Shown here piece after piece: positions 50,762-58,939 of a stretch of 64,000 nt of DNA (positions are counted from its first letter, which is position 1; each line of letters begins with the position of its first letter). The stretch is from assembly GCA_019116525.1 (NCBI GenBank), contig DXBM01000050.1, forward strand, positions 118,211 to 182,210. Reading direction: 5' to 3'. The translations under genes were made by a program, and so were the position numbers. The notes under the pieces were generated by a model. It ran no database searches. It saw only the letters and a list, made by a program, of their open reading frames with translations, and was not told the origin of the DNA. The DNA comes from Candidatus Olsenella pullistercoris (GTDB lineage: Bacteria; Actinomycetota; Coriobacteriia; Coriobacteriales; Atopobiaceae).

Positions 50762-51424
50762 CTAGCGCTCCAGCTTCTTGACCACAGTGACCGCGGGTCC
50801 CACAGCGGAGGCGAAGGCGTCGAAGTCGGCGTAGGTGCCGACGATGCTGCCGTAGTGGATGGGCACGGCGATGCGCGGTCGCACGGCATTCGCGAAGGCA
50901 GCAGCCTGGAGCGGGTCGCAGGTGTACGTTCCGCCGATGGGCAGCAGCATGACGTCGCAGCTCACGGCCTCGTTGTCGGGGTTCTGGTCCGTGTCGCCGG
51001 CGACATAGTAGCGCGTGGGGTCGCCGTCGAGCGAGAGTACGTAGCCGAGCCAGCCGTTTGCCTGCGGGTGCATGGCAAGGCGCGCAGGCTCCACGTTGTA
51101 GGCAGGCACGGCCTCTACGACGAGTCCGGGCAGCTCGAGCTTCTCGCCAGCTCGCATGAGGTGCGTGGCGGCGGCGTCGAGCCCCGCGACGTCGGCCTCC
51201 ATGCTGGCAGGCGCCACGAGCACGGTCCTCTCACTGGCCACGCGGGCGTAGTCCTCGGGCGAGAGGTGGTCGTAGTGGGCGTGCGTGATGAGCACATAGG
51301 TGGCGTCGTGGGCGGCTTCGCCCTCCGTGAGGCCAAAGGGGTCGAGATAGACAACTGTGCCGCCCGTCCCCTCGATGCGGATGGCGCTCTGCGTGAACAC
51401 GCGGACGTTCCCAAGGCTGCTCAT
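50762..51424 (-). CDS. MBL-fold metal-dependent hydrolase (UlaG-like)
   Basis: 220 residues with the metallohydrolase motif THAHYDHLSP (HxHxDH), a later Asp in YVAGDTDQNPDN and His in AVPIHYGSIVG. It matches the UlaG/UPF0173-like group of small MBL-fold proteins. Function unknown. GAGGGAGG precedes the ATG. Confidence 0.88.
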   Translation of the reverse strand: MSSLGNVRVFTQSAIRIEGTGGTVVYLDPFGLTEGEAAHDATYVLITHAHYDHLSPEDYARVASERTVLVAPASMEADVAGLDAAATHLMRAGEKLELPGLVVEAVPAYNVEPARLAMHPQANGWLGYVLSLDGDPTRYYVAGDTDQNPDNEAVSCDVMLLPIGGTYTCDPLQAAAFANAVRPRIAVPIHYGSIVGTYADFDAFASAVGPAVTVVKKLER

Positions 51425-51563
51425 GGGGCCTCCCTCTCTCGTTGAGACACCCAGATTCTACGCCAGGGCGCTCCGCGCGCCTCCTCTCCGGTGAACCTGT
51501 CCGCTGGTTACGGGTAGAACTCATAGGGAACTCTTTCGTTTCAGGCGATCGTGGAGGCGCAAC

Positions 51564-52493
51564 ATGGCGCGGGCTTGGCACATCGCGAACGGGCATCTCG
51601 CGACGGGCGAGAAGGACGGCGGGTACGTTGTTATCCTCCTGCGCTTGGAGGAGGCGCGGGCGCGCAACCTCTCCCACACTCAGCGTGAGGTCCTCGGCCA
51701 GCTCGAGCACGCCACGATGCCCTTCTTGGAGCGCACGTCCACCGGGGCGGCGGGCCTCGTGGTCACGCCGAGCGGGCGGCGTCGCTTTGGCTTCATCCTC
51801 ACCATCGGCGAGCTGGTGCTCATTGACGACGAGGACGTCTGCGTCACGGCGCTCGGCCGTGCCGTGGAGGACCGAGCGCCCGTCGAGGGGCCTGCCGGCG
51901 CCCTCTGTGCGCTGCTCCGCGAGCTGCTGCGCGACCATCCGGCTCGCCTCTCTCGCATGCGCGAGGACTTCGAGCTGATGGAACAGCAGATCCTTGAGGG
52001 CAGAGAGCGTCCGGACCGACGCAAGATGATGGCGGACTCGCGTCGCATGCTGGGGCTCGACACGTTCTACCAGGGCATGTCTGACCTTGCCGCAGACCTT
52101 GCCGAGGGCGACTCCGGCCTTGTGGCGCCGGTAGACCGCTCGAGGCTCCGCTCGCTCGCGCGCCTCCTGGGCCGGCTTGCCACGCGTCTTGAGTCGCTAC
52201 AGGACTACAGCCTGCAGGTGCACAGCCTCTACCAGGAGTCCATCGACGTGCGGCAGAACAACGTCATGCAGTGGCTCACGGTGGTGACTACAATCGTGAT
52301 GCCGCTCACCTTTGTCACTGGGTGGTATGGCATGAACTTCCCGCATATGGCGCTCTTTGATGTGCCGTGGGGCTACGCTGCGGTGATTGTGGTGTGCGTT
52401 GTGATAGTTGCCGTTGAGGTGGCGTTCTTCTGGCATCATGGCTGGCTGAGCTTTGGCGAGCGGCGCCGCAAGGGCGGCGAGCGGCGAGATTGA
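51564..52493 (+). CDS. CorA-family magnesium/divalent cation transporter
   Basis: 309 residues. A cytoplasmic N-terminal domain with long helices is followed by two C-terminal membrane segments (VVTTIVMPLTFVTGWYGMNF and YAAVIVVCVVIVAVEVAFFW) joined by the selectivity motif as YGMNF. It is shorter and more divergent in its N-terminal part than classical CorA, so specificity for Mg2+ is likely but not certain. GGAGG precedes the ATG. Confidence 0.93.
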   Translation: MARAWHIANGHLATGEKDGGYVVILLRLEEARARNLSHTQREVLGQLEHATMPFLERTSTGAAGLVVTPSGRRRFGFILTIGELVLIDDEDVCVTALGRAVEDRAPVEGPAGALCALLRELLRDHPARLSRMREDFELMEQQILEGRERPDRRKMMADSRRMLGLDTFYQGMSDLAADLAEGDSGLVAPVDRSRLRSLARLLGRLATRLESLQDYSLQVHSLYQESIDVRQNNVMQWLTVVTTIVMPLTFVTGWYGMNFPHMALFDVPWGYAAVIVVCVVIVAVEVAFFWHHGWLSFGERRRKGGERRD

Positions 52494-52549
52494 TATGTGT
52501 TCACGGAGGGGTATTACATCGCGCATCAGGTTCGTCTGAGGAGGCTCTC

Positions 52550-53242
52550 ATGGCTGGCTTGAACTACACGACGCGCGACAAGGCCCTGTGGATCGCGCTG
52601 CTCGCCCTGTGCCTGGCGAGCGCCGCGGCCTACGTCCTCTGGGCGCTGCCCGCGATGCCCGAGACGGTGCCCACGCACTGGGGCGCCGACGGCGCGGCGG
52701 ACGGCTGGGGCGACAAGGGCTCCACGCTCTTCATGGGCGTGGCCATGCCGCTTCTGATGCTCGCGCTGCTCTTCGCAGTGCCGCACCTCGACCCGCGCGG
52801 CGGGAGCTTCAACCACTTCAAGGGCATCTACCAGGGATTCTCTGCGGCCTTCACGGTGTTCATGGTCGTCGCGGCGTGGATCACGCCGCTCTCGGCGCTC
52901 GGCGCCCTCCCAACGACGGGCGTTCCGATCGTCAACATCATAGTCTTCGGCTTCATGGGGCTGCTCCTCGTCGGCCTCGGCATCGTGATGCCGCGCATCG
53001 AGCCCAACTACACCTTCGGCGTCCGACTGCCCTGGACGCTCGCGGACCCGGAGAACTGGCGTCGCACGCACCGCTTCGCGGGTCCGGTCTTCGTGGTCAT
53101 GGGCGTGGCCACGGTCGCCTCGGCCCTTTTCTCCTCCACGGCGCCCGAGCTCATGCTGGTCGCAATGCTCGTCGCCCTTCTCGGCGGGGTGGCACTCGTT
53201 GCGCTCTACAGCTTCCTGCTCTGGAAGGGCGTCGTCCGCTGA
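52550..53242 (+). CDS. SdpI-family membrane protein (DUF1648-like)
   Basis: 230 residues with six membrane segments. The DUF1648 part reads MPETVPTHWGADGAADGWGDK, and the SdpI-like part has FGVRLPWTLADPENWRRTHRFAG. In Bacillus SdpI is both immunity protein to the toxin SdpC and a signal-transducing partner; here no toxin gene is adjacent, so the role is unknown. ATG 52550 follows GAGGAGG; the longer ORF lacks family support. Confidence 0.9.
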   Translation: MAGLNYTTRDKALWIALLALCLASAAAYVLWALPAMPETVPTHWGADGAADGWGDKGSTLFMGVAMPLLMLALLFAVPHLDPRGGSFNHFKGIYQGFSAAFTVFMVVAAWITPLSALGALPTTGVPIVNIIVFGFMGLLLVGLGIVMPRIEPNYTFGVRLPWTLADPENWRRTHRFAGPVFVVMGVATVASALFSSTAPELMLVAMLVALLGGVALVALYSFLLWKGVVR

Positions 53243-53246
53243 TGGG

Positions 53247-53271
53247 TCAAAAGGGGACTGTCCCCTTTTGA
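53247..53271. terminator. Perfect GGGGAC palindrome between convergent genes
   Basis: TCAAAAGGGGAC-T-GTCCCCTTTTGA has 12-bp perfect arms around a single T. It lies between the SdpI-like stop and the ABC-F stop and can form in either direction with T-rich ends, so it is a good bidirectional terminator. It is nearly identical to the palindrome in the prfC leader, where it cannot act as a simple gene end. Confidence 0.8.
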
Positions 53272-53272
53272 C

Positions 53273-54775
53273 TCATTTCTCGGTCAGGTGGCCGTCGCGG
53301 ACCTCCCAGGTGCGGCTCGTGCAGGCCGAGAGGAACCTCCGGTCGTGGCTCACTAGGAGCAGCGCGCCCGGATAGGCAGCTAGGGCCCGCTCGAGCGCCT
53401 CGGTGGAGTGGAGGTCGAGGTGGTTGGTCGGCTCGTCCATGACGATGAGCACGGGCCGGCGCAGGATGCCCTCGGCGAGCATGAGCTTGCGGAGCTCGCC
53501 GGGACTCGTGCGCCCGCCCTCGAGGATGCGGTCCGGGTCCGAGTTGAGCTGCGCCACGCTGGACAGCACGCGCCCGCGCTCGGAGGGAGCGAGGTCGGAC
53601 ACGCGGGCCACCAGCGCATCGCGCGCGGCGGCTGGAAGCTCCTGCGGAATGTCCAGCACCTCCACGCCCAGGCCGGCGTCAGCGGCGTTGGCGAGAAGAA
53701 CGCGCAGGTGCGCGAGAAGCGTGGACTTACCGGCGCCGTTTGGCCCGACGATTCCCACGTGGTCGGTGTTGCCCACCCAGAGCTCGGGAAGCTCGAGCGT
53801 GCCCTCCGGCCCGCAGGGAATGGTCGCGGCCGGAACGTGCAGCACCGTGCGGCGGCGTGCGGGCTCTGCGTCCATCCACAGGTCGCCGTCGTAGCGCTTC
53901 TGCACGCGCACGGCGGCGAGGCGCTCCTGCGCGGCAGCTACCCGTGCGTCCATCTGCGAGGAGAGGCGCCCTGCCTGCCCGTCCTTGCCGGTGTAGACCG
54001 CGAGGTCGATCTTGCCCTTGGCGTCGCGGTCCCTGGGGTCCAGGTTGCGCTTGCTGCGCCGCGCGTCGGCGCGCGCCGCCTCGTGGGCGCGCTTGTCCTT
54101 CTCGGCGGAGAGACGGGCGAGCTCGCGCTTGGCGTTTGCCCGCTCGGCTGCGGCAGCGCTGCGCTCGAGCTCTGCCTGGTCGTGCGCGGCGCTGTAGCCT
54201 CCCGGCCTCACGACGATGCCGCCGGGCTCGAAGGATGCGCAGCGGGTCGCGAGCGCGTCCACGAGGTCTCGGTCGTGGCTCACGAGGATGCCGATGCCGC
54301 GGAAGCGCGCGAGCGCCACCGTCAGCTCCGCACGGGCGTCCGCGTCGAGATGGTTGGTGGGCTCGTCCGCCACGAGGACGTCGGGACGGCTCCAGAGCGC
54401 TGCAGCGACCTGGAGCTTCTTGCGCTCGCCAAAGGAGAGTTCGGAGAAACGCCAGGGCATGTCATCGGCTATGCGGAACGCCTCGCGCAGCTCGCGGGCG
54501 TCGCGGCCGTAGTCCAGGGCGAAGTCGGCGAGTCCCTCGGGAGGCTCGTCGGCGTCCTGTGCCACGTAGGAGCAGACAAGCCCGCGCGTGACCGAGCCTG
54601 CGTCCGGTTGCAGCAGCCCGCAGGCGATTCTGGCCAACGTGGTCTTGCCGCAGCCGTTGTCTCCCAGGAGCGCGGTCCAGCCGGTCGGGAAGGTTATGGT
54701 GACGTTGTTGATGACGGCCTCGCGGGCCGCGGGGTAGGCGTAGCTGACGCCGGAGAGCACAAGCTGCATAGACAT
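53273..54775 (-). CDS. ABC-F family ATPase (putative ribosome protection protein)
   Basis: 500 residues with two ABC domains and no membrane segment. Domain 1 has GDNGCGKTT and LSFGERKKLQVAAAL, and domain 2 has GPNGAGKST and RRPVLIVMDEPTNHLDLHS. A charged inter-domain linker (about 195-280) corresponds to the arm that enters the ribosomal exit tunnel region in antibiotic-resistance ABC-F proteins. Length and layout resemble Lsa/Vga/Msr-type proteins, so antibiotic displacement is plausible, but housekeeping ABC-F function is not excluded. A promoter and leader with hairpins lie upstream, divergent from a TetM-like GTPase. Confidence 0.9.
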   Translation of the reverse strand: MSMQLVLSGVSYAYPAAREAVINNVTITFPTGWTALLGDNGCGKTTLARIACGLLQPDAGSVTRGLVCSYVAQDADEPPEGLADFALDYGRDARELREAFRIADDMPWRFSELSFGERKKLQVAAALWSRPDVLVADEPTNHLDADARAELTVALARFRGIGILVSHDRDLVDALATRCASFEPGGIVVRPGGYSAAHDQAELERSAAAAERANAKRELARLSAEKDKRAHEAARADARRSKRNLDPRDRDAKGKIDLAVYTGKDGQAGRLSSQMDARVAAAQERLAAVRVQKRYDGDLWMDAEPARRRTVLHVPAATIPCGPEGTLELPELWVGNTDHVGIVGPNGAGKSTLLAHLRVLLANAADAGLGVEVLDIPQELPAAARDALVARVSDLAPSERGRVLSSVAQLNSDPDRILEGGRTSPGELRKLMLAEGILRRPVLIVMDEPTNHLDLHSTEALERALAAYPGALLLVSHDRRFLSACTSRTWEVRDGHLTEK

Positions 54776-54836
54776 CTCTTCTCTGCGCGCTGGGGCCGTG
54801 CCCCGCGCGCGTCAGGGCGAATCTGATCGAGAGTGT

Positions 54837-54851
54837 CTAGCGAATGCGCAC
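54837..54851 (-). CDS. Candidate four-codon leader peptide MRIR of the ABC-F gene
   Basis: GTG CGC ATT CGC TAG encodes MRIR and stops. AGGAGG lies 10 bases before the GTG, the best ribosome site in the leader. Arg-Ile-Arg fits the +x+ pattern of short peptides on which macrolides stall ribosomes (such as MRLR in ErmDL). The leader also holds two stable hairpins: GCGCGC-containing at 54786-54811 and GGCGGCG/CGCCGCC at about 54882-54930. A longer overlapping ORF from an ATG at about 54906 is possible. Translation and stalling are untested. Confidence 0.4.
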   Translation of the reverse strand: MRIR

Positions 54852-54929
54852 GTCTCCCTGTCCTCCTGCCGGTCCGATGGCGGCGCCACCCGCGCTGCGG
54901 GGCCCATTCCCCGCTCGGCCGACGCCGCC

Positions 54930-54958
54930 AGTATGCCCGTGGGGCACGTTTGCGTCAA
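54930..54958 (-). promoter_or_regulatory. Promoter of the ABC-F gene
   Basis: On the minus strand, TTGACG (54958-54953) and CATACT (54935-54930) are separated by 17 bases, the consensus spacing. Transcription should begin about 150 bases before the ABC-F start, which leaves a long structured leader. Confidence 0.65.
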
Positions 54959-55005
54959 GCTATGATGAAGGCGGGTGACAGCTTGGTGAAAGAGAGGGGC
55001 GTCGC

Positions 55006-57009
55006 TTGAGACAGGCGGTCGTGGGGCTTCTGGCGCATGTGGACGCAGGCAAGACCACGCTTGCGGAGGCCATGCTCGCCGAGGCGGGGGCCATTCGCGC
55101 GCCCGGGCGCGTGGACGACGGAAGCACCCACCTCGACACCGATGCGATGGAGCGCGAGCGCGGCATCACGATCTTCTCGTCCACCGCGGCTCTCGACTGG
55201 GCGGGAACGCACCTCATGCTCGTGGACGCGCCCGGCCACGTGGACTTCTCCGCCGAGGCGGAGCGCACGATCGCCGCGCTTGACGCCGCGATTCTCGTGG
55301 TGGGCGCAAACGACGGCGTTCAGGGCCACACCGAGACCCTGTGGGACCTGCTCGAGCGCCACGGCGTCCCGACCTTCGTCTTCGTGAGCAAGTGCGACCT
55401 TGAGAACCCCGGGCGAGAGGGGCTTCTCGCCGAGCTCTCCGCGAGGCTTTCCCCTGCCTGCCTTGACGCTTGCGCCCTGCTTGCCGGGGACGCTGCCGCC
55501 ACGGAGGAGGCAGCCGCGAGCGACGAGGCAGCCATGGAGGAGTTTCTGGAGAGCGGGGCGCTCGCCGTGCGCACGCTTGTGCGCCTGGTGGCCGCTCGCG
55601 ATGTCTTTCCGGTCTTCTTTGGGGCGGCGCTGCGAGGCGAAGGCGTGCGCGACCTGCTCGACGGCATGTGCGAGCTGCTTGCCGAGAGGGACTGGCCGGA
55701 GGAGTTTGCGGCGCGTGTGTACCGGGTCTCGCGCGGGGCGCGCGGTGAGCGCCTCGCGTGGGTGAAGGTGACGGGCGGCTCGCTGCGTGCCAAGGCGCAG
55801 CTTGCGGGCAGCGACTGGGGAGTTTCGTGGCAGGAGAAGGTCAACGAGGTGCGCCTCTACCAAGGGGCGAGCTTTGAGACCGTGACGGAGGTGCCGGCGG
55901 GGCGGGTATGCGCCGTCACCGGGCTCACCCACGTGATGCCGGGGAGCGCCCTCGGCGCGGAGGCGGCGGGGGAGCGTCCGATGCTTGCGCCCGTGCTCTC
56001 CTACCAGGTGATTCCCGAGCCCGGCGCAGACGTGACCGCGCTCGTGCGGGCGCTGCGCGAGCTCGCTGGCGAGGACCCGATGCTTGGCGTGACCTGGCAC
56101 GAGGAGCTCCAGGAGGCGCACGTGCAGCTCATGGGGGAGGTCCAGCAGGACGTGGTGGCTGCGCTCCTGCGCGAGCGCTATGGCATGAGCGTCACGTTCG
56201 GCCCCGGTGGCATCCTCTACAAGGAGACCGTGACGGCGCCCGCGGAGGGCGTGGGCCACTTCGAGCCGCTGCGCCACTACGCGGAGGTGCGCCTTCTGGT
56301 GGAGCCGCTGCCGCGCGGGTCGGGCGTGGAGTTTGGCACGCGCTGCTCGACGGACGACCTCGACCTCAACTGGCAGCGCCTCATCCTCACGAACGCGATG
56401 GAGCGCGACCACCTGGGCGTGCTCACGGGCTCGCCGCTCACGGACGTGAGGGTCACGCTGCTCGCGGGCCGCGCGCACGCCAAGCACACCGAGGGCGGAG
56501 ACTTCCGCCAGGCCACCTACCGTGCCGTCCGACAAGCCCTCATGGGGGCGCGCGAGCGCGGGGAGTGCCTGCTGCTGGAGCCGTGGTATCGCTTTCGGCT
56601 TGCGGTGCCGGCCGAGCGCGTGGGCCGCGCGCTCACGGACCTCACGCGCATGGCGGCGGAGTTTGGTGCCCCGGAGCCCTCGGGGGATCTGTCGAGAATA
56701 ACCGGCGAGGTCCCAGCGTCCGAGGTGGGGGAGTACGCGCTCGAGGTTGCTCGCTACACGGGCGGGCGTGGGAGGCTCTCGCTCGAGCTCGCCGGCTATC
56801 GGGAGTGCCACAACGCGGACGAGGTCGTTGCCGCAGCGGGGTATGACCCAGAGGCAGACCTGCCCAACACGCCCGACTCCGTCTTCTGCAGCCACGGCGC
56901 GGGCCACACGGTCAAGTGGGCTGACGTGCCCGCGCACGCGCACACGGTTGCGGACCCGGCGCGACTGCGCCCGTACCGAGCCGCCGACGCCTCGTTCTTC
57001 TCGGCGTAG
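55006..57009 (+). CDS. TetM-like translation factor GTPase
   Basis: 667-residue EF-G paralogue of the Tet(M)/Tet(W) class. The GTPase domain has G1 AHVDAGKTTL, G2 ERGITIFSS, G3 DAPGHVDF and G4 as SKCD (Ser replacing Asn of NKxD). Domains II, III, IV and V follow. TTG 55006 is chosen because GAGAGGGG lies upstream and the family begins at this point. Tetracycline protection is plausible, but many gut actinobacteria encode such proteins without proven resistance. It is divergent from an ABC-F gene. Confidence 0.88.
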   Translation: MRQAVVGLLAHVDAGKTTLAEAMLAEAGAIRAPGRVDDGSTHLDTDAMERERGITIFSSTAALDWAGTHLMLVDAPGHVDFSAEAERTIAALDAAILVVGANDGVQGHTETLWDLLERHGVPTFVFVSKCDLENPGREGLLAELSARLSPACLDACALLAGDAAATEEAAASDEAAMEEFLESGALAVRTLVRLVAARDVFPVFFGAALRGEGVRDLLDGMCELLAERDWPEEFAARVYRVSRGARGERLAWVKVTGGSLRAKAQLAGSDWGVSWQEKVNEVRLYQGASFETVTEVPAGRVCAVTGLTHVMPGSALGAEAAGERPMLAPVLSYQVIPEPGADVTALVRALRELAGEDPMLGVTWHEELQEAHVQLMGEVQQDVVAALLRERYGMSVTFGPGGILYKETVTAPAEGVGHFEPLRHYAEVRLLVEPLPRGSGVEFGTRCSTDDLDLNWQRLILTNAMERDHLGVLTGSPLTDVRVTLLAGRAHAKHTEGGDFRQATYRAVRQALMGARERGECLLLEPWYRFRLAVPAERVGRALTDLTRMAAEFGAPEPSGDLSRITGEVPASEVGEYALEVARYTGGRGRLSLELAGYRECHNADEVVAAAGYDPEADLPNTPDSVFCSHGAGHTVKWADVPAHAHTVADPARLRPYRAADASFFSA

Positions 57010-57047
57010 GTGGGAGTCAGGCAGAGATGGGGAAAGGGGCCACGGAC

Positions 57048-57539
57048 ATGGCTGACGAGGTTGCGTTCAGGCCGGCAGTGAGGGCAGACGTGCCGCTCAT
57101 CCTGGCGTTCATACGCGAGCTGGCCGAGTACGAGGGGATGCTCGACGAGGTCGTGGCAGACGAGGAAACGCTTGAGACATGGGTCTTCGACCGTCACGGG
57201 GCCGAGGTGATCTTTGCGCTCGACGCGGGCGTCGAGGTCGGCTTTGCTCTGTTCTTCCACAACTTCTCGACGTTCCTCGGGAGGTCGGGCGTCTACCTGG
57301 AGGACCTGTACGTCAAGCCCGAGTGGCGCGGGAAGGGCTTTGGCAAGGCCATGCTGCGCAGGCTCGCCCAGATTGCGCTCGAGCGCGGCTGCGGGCGCCT
57401 CGAGTGGTGGTGCCTCGACTGGAACCGCCCGAGCATTGAGTTCTACCTCTCGATGGGGGCGGAGCCCATGAGCGACTGGACGGTGTATCGAGTCGCGGGC
57501 GACGCGCTCCGGGAGCTGGCCGGAGACCCTGCCCAGTAG
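57048..57539 (+). CDS. GNAT N-acetyltransferase (diamine acetyltransferase-like)
   Basis: 163 residues from ATG 57048, or 170 from ATG 57027. It starts like SSAT-type diamine acetyltransferases (FRPAVRADVPLILAFIRELAEYE) and has the acetyl-CoA loop KPEWRGKGFGKAMLRRLAQIA and ending RPSIEFYLSMGAEPMSDW. Polyamines or similar amines are likely substrates. AAAGGGG precedes the preferred start. A long palindromic repeat begins right after its stop codon. Confidence 0.88.
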   Translation: MADEVAFRPAVRADVPLILAFIRELAEYEGMLDEVVADEETLETWVFDRHGAEVIFALDAGVEVGFALFFHNFSTFLGRSGVYLEDLYVKPEWRGKGFGKAMLRRLAQIALERGCGRLEWWCLDWNRPSIEFYLSMGAEPMSDWTVYRVAGDALRELAGDPAQ

Positions 57540-57540
57540 T

Positions 57541-57648
57541 GAAATTGGGGACGTGCTTTTTCTCTCAGAGACAATGGGACAGGTTCACGCTCGGCCAAGA
57601 GCGAACCTGTCCCTTCTTCTCTGAGAGAAAAAGCACGTCCCCAATTTC
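57541..57648. repeat. Long GGGGAC palindrome, copy 2
   Basis: The outer arms GAAATTGGGGACGTGC are exact inverse matches at the two ends, followed by TTTTTCTCTCAGAGA and an inner GGGACAGGTTC / GAACCTGTCCC stem. It starts one base after the GNAT stop. Copy 3 lies on the far side of the VanZ-RDD gene in the same orientation, judged by the asymmetric loop GAGCGAACC. Confidence 0.85.
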
Positions 57649-57660
57649 TGCCAATTTCTG

Positions 57661-58659
57661 TCAGATGAGGTCGTAGGGCATCTGGCGGACGAAGAGGTAG
57701 AAGAGCGCGAGCAGGGGCCATGCCATTGGGAGGAAGAGGTACGCGCCCCCAAGGACCATGAGGCGTGCTACGTAGAACGCCGCTCTCCGCACGCCCGTGC
57801 GCGGCCTCGTCTCGCAGCTCATCCGCACGAACGCCCCGCCGGGCGTGGAGCCCCCGCTCATCGCCGGTCGCACAAGCTCGACGAGGACGAACGCCACGCA
57901 GCCCGCCGCGAGCGCCCAGGGCCCGTCGACCCAGCGCTCGCCGCCGGGCACGTTGTGGAGGACGAGCACCACAATGCCCGCCACTACCGTGGAGGCGAGC
58001 GTGACGATCAGCGTGTCCAGCCAAAACGCCACGCAGCGGCGCACGAAGCCAGGCTCGTGCGTGACCTCCCCCTCCTCCGCGAGCGCGCCAGGCGGCAGCA
58101 CGCGGGAGAGCGCCGCGGCAGCAAGCCAGCCCAGTGCGGCGCCGGAGGTGTTGTAAATGAGGTCGTCCACGTCGGCGGTGCGATAGGCGTACGGATAGAT
58201 GCCAAAGAGACCGGTCCCCTGGGCCGCCTCGACGCAGAGCGAGACGGCGAGCCCCGTGAGGACGGACCTCCAGAAGCCCCAGCGCAGCAGGCGTCCGGCG
58301 ATGAAGCCGAGCGGCATGAAGAACACAACGTTGAAGGCGATCTGCGGCAGCGTTCTCACGCCGTCGCGGGCGAAGTCGCCGATGAAGGCGAGGGGGTCGA
58401 GCTGCCAGGGAATGCCGTAGGTGATGCCCGGTCCGGAGCTTCCGCTCGGGAGCGGCCAGAGCGTGAAGCACCCGATGCCGAGCAGGTAGAGCACGGCAAG
58501 GTACGTTGACATGCCCGTTCCGAGGCGCAGACGGCCGTCGCGGTGGTAAAGCCAGGCGAGGATCGGGAGCGTCAGGGCGATGGAGGCCATCGGCCACAGG
58601 ACGAGCGCCAGAAGGAAGTTCTCCGTGTAGCCGGCAAGAAAGTGCCTGATGAGGTTCAT
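57661..58659 (-). CDS. VanZ-RDD fusion membrane protein
   Basis: 332 residues. A VanZ-like domain (about 30-190, with LWPLPSGSSGPGITYG, NVVFFMPLGFIAG and DVDDLIYNTSGAALGW) is followed by an RDD domain beginning GFVRRCVAFWLDTLIVTLAS. VanZ gives low-level teicoplanin resistance in enterococci; the RDD domain is of unknown function. ATG 58659 is my preferred start; ATG 58722 is possible. The longer frames are encoded by the flanking repeat. It is flanked by two direct copies of the long palindrome. Confidence 0.85.
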   Translation of the reverse strand: MNLIRHFLAGYTENFLLALVLWPMASIALTLPILAWLYHRDGRLRLGTGMSTYLAVLYLLGIGCFTLWPLPSGSSGPGITYGIPWQLDPLAFIGDFARDGVRTLPQIAFNVVFFMPLGFIAGRLLRWGFWRSVLTGLAVSLCVEAAQGTGLFGIYPYAYRTADVDDLIYNTSGAALGWLAAAALSRVLPPGALAEEGEVTHEPGFVRRCVAFWLDTLIVTLASTVVAGIVVLVLHNVPGGERWVDGPWALAAGCVAFVLVELVRPAMSGGSTPGGAFVRMSCETRPRTGVRRAAFYVARLMVLGGAYLFLPMAWPLLALFYLFVRQMPYDLI

Positions 58660-58773
58660 GTTGCCCGTTCTTCTCGCAGGGTTGGTCCGTACATTGTGCG
58701 GGAGCGCGCCGCGAGATGCCATTGCGTCCCCTTGCGGTTGAGTGAGCATTTCGCAAGGTGCAGAAATTGGGGA

Positions 58774-58885
58774 CAGAAATTGGGGACGCGCTTTTTCTCT
58801 CAGAGAAAAGGGGACAGGCCCGCTTCCGGCCGGGAGCGAACCTGTCCCTTTCGCTCTGAGAGAAAAAGCACGTCCCCAATTTCTG
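58774..58885. repeat. Long GGGGAC palindrome, copy 3
   Basis: The outer arms CAGAAATTGGGGACG are inverse matches; the inner stem GGGACAGG / CCTGTCCC has loop changes relative to copy 2. A tandem duplication of the outer 13 bases (CAGAAATTGGGGA) is present at the left edge, 58761-58773. The right edge abuts the -10 region and operator of the MFS gene, so the element supplies part of that promoter. Confidence 0.85.
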
Positions 58886-58896
58886 CTATGATGTGA

Positions 58897-58910
58897 TGGA
58901 AACGTTTCCA
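58897..58910. promoter_or_regulatory. LacI/CcpA-type operator before the MFS gene
   Basis: TGGAAACGTTTCCA is a perfect 14-bp palindrome with the central CG of LacI/GalR-family sites. It starts 5 bases after an extended -10 (TGCTATGAT, 58884-58892), covering the expected transcription start. A LacI-type repressor encoded elsewhere should control the MFS gene. Confidence 0.75.
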
Positions 58911-58939
58911 CGCCAATCCGCCCCCGCAGGGAGCTCACC

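Noticed and set aside
54955-56943. 662-residue minus-strand ORF opposite the TetM-like gene
   Set aside because: The plus-strand gene shows all GTPase motifs, and the antisense ORF has none.
57443-58879. 478-residue ORF covering VanZ-RDD in another frame
   Set aside because: The VanZ and RDD motifs lie in the 57661-58659 frame; this ORF is open because of GC bias and the repeat arms.
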